Source: Hippophae tibetana (Eukaryota; Streptophyta; Magnoliopsida; Rosales; Elaeagnaceae). Taken from it: 64,000 nt of DNA. A program made the position numbers and the translations under genes. The notes below the pieces were generated by a model, which saw nothing but the letters and a program-made list of their open reading frames with translations, had not been told where the DNA came from and ran no database searches. Below, piece after piece: positions 62,520 through 64,000 of this stretch (the first letter of the stretch is position 1; each line of letters starts with the position of its first letter). The stretch is taken from assembly GCA_037013495.1 (NCBI GenBank), contig CM072810.1, positions 70,788,449-70,852,448 on the forward strand. The letters are read 5' to 3'.

Positions 62520-64000
62520 ATGCGACGCATAAGAAATCTTGACTTAGTTCCATTAGATCTAGAGATTCATAGAACTATTTTGAACTTAAAGAAAAATAAT
62601 AAACAAGAAACCTTAGAACATCTAGCTATGGATAATGAAATTCCAGAAGTTGAAGAACCAAGATCCTTAAGAGATTATGCAGTGCCCATAGTTGGTGGCA
62701 TCCATTCAAGCATAAGAAGACCTTCAATTCAAGCTAATAATTTTGAAATTAAGCCTGCTATAATTCATATGATTCAAACTTCTGTACAATTTGGTGGTTT
62801 ACCCAATGATGATCCAAACTCTCATATATCAAATTTTCTAGAGATTTGTGATACCTTTAGGCATAATGGAGTCACTGATGATGCTATTCGGTTGAGACTT
62901 TTTCCTTTTTCACTTAGGGATAAGGCAAAGAGTTGGTTGAATTCATTGCCATGCGGTTCGATCACTACTTGGGAAGATCTGGCTCAAAAATTTTTAGCCA
63001 AATATTTTCCACCGGCAAAGACTGCACGGATGAGGAATGATATCACCACTTTTATGCAATTCGACTCAGAATCATTATATGAAGCTTGGGAGAGGTACAA
63101 GGAGCTACTTAGAAGATGTCCGCACCATGGATTACCGAAGTGGCTTCAAGTTCAAACATTTTATAATAGTTTGATGGGTCAAACTAGAAATATGATTGAT
63201 GCTGCAGTAGGTGGTGCTCTTATGGGGAAATCAATTGATGAAGCCTACAACTTATTAGAGGAAATGGCTTCAAATAGTTATGAGTGGCCATCAGAGAGGA
63301 TGATGCCTAAAAAAGCAGCAGGAATTCATGAGATTGATGCTATGACTGCTTTAACTGCACAAGTATCCGCTTTGGTGAAAAAGATGGATACTTTGGGAGT
63401 CCATTCTATTCAGAGTCCTTTTGTTGTATGCGAAATTTGCAATGGAAATCATGCTAGTGATAGATGTCCTCACAACTCTGAATCAGTAAATTTTGTTTCC
63501 AATTATAATAGGAATCCAAACAATCAAAACAATCCCTATTCCAACACATACAATCCAGGGTGGAAGAATCATCCTAATTTTTCATGGAGTAATAATCAAG
63601 GTCAGTCATCTTCTATGAAGCCCACTCATCCCCCAGGTTTTCATAACCAAGTCCCACAACAAGAGAGAAAGCCTTCATTGGAAGATATGTTTGCTCAATA
63701 TATGGCTAAGAATGAGACTATTCTCCAGAATCAGGCAACATCTATTAGAAATCTCGAAGTTCAATTGGGGCAACTGGCTACTGCTGTCAACAATCGCCCT
63801 CAAGGATCTTTACCTAGTGATACGGAAATCAATCCAAAAAGGGAGGGAAAAGAGCATTGCAAGGCAGTTACACTGAGGAGTGGAAAAGAGTTAGAAGAAA
63901 TGCAAAAGCCCATTTCCCCACCGACTCTTATTGTTGAGGATGTTGACCCAGAAAAACAAGAAACAGCTGATAATAGGATTGAAGAGAATGAATTAACAAA
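62520..64000 (+). CDS. gag: Gag polyprotein of an Athila-type Gypsy retrotransposon, partial at 3' end
   Basis: Gag forms the virus-like particle that packages the element's RNA. The frame starts at the first in-frame ATG after the leader and stays open for 493 codons to the window end, so the stop is not seen. Residues about 124-220 form the retrotransposon gag domain, with LFPFSLRDKAKSWLNSLP, the WEDLAQKFLAKYFPP block and YEAWERYKELLRRCPHHGLP. A zinc knuckle of the form CX2CX3HX4C follows at C304, C307, H311 and C316. After an Asn/Pro-rich linker comes RNLEVQLGQLA near residue 410 and LRSGKEL at residue 452, which in this group precede the protease. No break is seen. The ATG context (TTTGTATGCG) is weak; a non-ATG start upstream cannot be excluded. 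Confidence 0.92.
   Translation, partial: MRRIRNLDLVPLDLEIHRTILNLKKNNKQETLEHLAMDNEIPEVEEPRSLRDYAVPIVGGIHSSIRRPSIQANNFEIKPAIIHMIQTSVQFGGLPNDDPNSHISNFLEICDTFRHNGVTDDAIRLRLFPFSLRDKAKSWLNSLPCGSITTWEDLAQKFLAKYFPPAKTARMRNDITTFMQFDSESLYEAWERYKELLRRCPHHGLPKWLQVQTFYNSLMGQTRNMIDAAVGGALMGKSIDEAYNLLEEMASNSYEWPSERMMPKKAAGIHEIDAMTALTAQVSALVKKMDTLGVHSIQSPFVVCEICNGNHASDRCPHNSESVNFVSNYNRNPNNQNNPYSNTYNPGWKNHPNFSWSNNQGQSSSMKPTHPPGFHNQVPQQERKPSLEDMFAQYMAKNETILQNQATSIRNLEVQLGQLATAVNNRPQGSLPSDTEINPKREGKEHCKAVTLRSGKELEEMQKPISPPTLIVEDVDPEKQETADNRIEENELT

Larger units (their letters stand above)
60181..64000 (+). mobile_element. Ty3/Gypsy LTR retrotransposon, Athila type, 5' part only
   Basis: A 5' LTR, primer binding site, leader and gag frame follow one another in the correct order on the + strand, inserted into satellite monomer M68. 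The primer binding site is complementary to the 3' end of plant tRNA-Asp, as in Athila elements. The gag protein has the Athila-like tail with RNLEVQLGQLA and LRSGKEL. The protease, reverse transcriptase, RNase H, integrase and 3' LTR lie beyond the window. The last five satellite bases before the element (CCTAT, 60176-60180) are the expected target-site duplication. The gag frame is open over all visible codons, so the copy may be fairly young. Confidence 0.9.

Noticed and set aside
63691..63876. Small frame of 61 codons inside the gag region.
   Set aside because: It is a shadow of gag in another register; the gag frame itself is open throughout and carries the family motifs.

Overview
This window looks like plant nuclear heterochromatin. 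Two things show this. Positions 1-60180 are one uninterrupted head-to-tail satellite array, strongly AT-rich, with a basic monomer of about 918 bp. Positions 60181-64000 are the 5' end of a Ty3/Gypsy LTR retrotransposon of the plant Athila type, with a tRNA-Asp primer binding site and an Athila-like gag frame. The AT-rich composition and the gag wording suggest a eudicot, but I cannot name the species. I see no host protein gene, tRNA, rRNA, bacterial operon or CRISPR array.

Satellite layout. Using one anchor (the block resembling AATCTTTGTTCTTCG) I counted 67 complete monomers plus one cut monomer, called M1-M68 here. Monomers 1-26 (to about 22.4 kb) are a mixture of full-length units (about 918) and two deletion forms: about 800 bp (missing about 119 bp in the middle) and about 855 bp (missing about 62 bp just after the anchor). 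These are arranged as dimers of 1654 bp and trimers of 2634 bp. From 22.4 kb on, nearly all monomers are 916-921 bp. They form a set of near-identical single monomers (24.9-29.5 kb), a tandem duplication of a six-monomer 5511-bp block (about 31.98-43.00 kb), a dimeric higher-order repeat of 1839 bp present about five times (about 40.7-49.8 kb), and a second dimeric repeat of 1836 bp (about 53.8-56.9 kb). Odd monomers are M27 (684 bp, internal deletion), M24 (903 bp) and M61 (1042 bp, internal 126-bp duplication).

The monomer itself. The + strand of the ancestral monomer carries a frame of about 212 codons (long pieces of 155-180 codons survive), followed in the +1 frame by a second open stretch of about 79 codons that overlaps its end. 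No copy in this window is intact across the first frame. The proteins are not ones I recognise. The monomer may have been born from a coding sequence; this is the most unusual point in the window.

Retrotransposon. The satellite stops exactly at a TG dinucleotide (60181), which I take as the first base of a 5' LTR of about 2.1 kb. This LTR has a GC-rich island with two G-boxes and a 117-bp tandem duplication. It is followed by the primer binding site (62321-62338), a short AT-rich leader and an open gag frame from 62520 through the window end. The element therefore interrupts the satellite, and the array probably resumes beyond the unseen 3' LTR.
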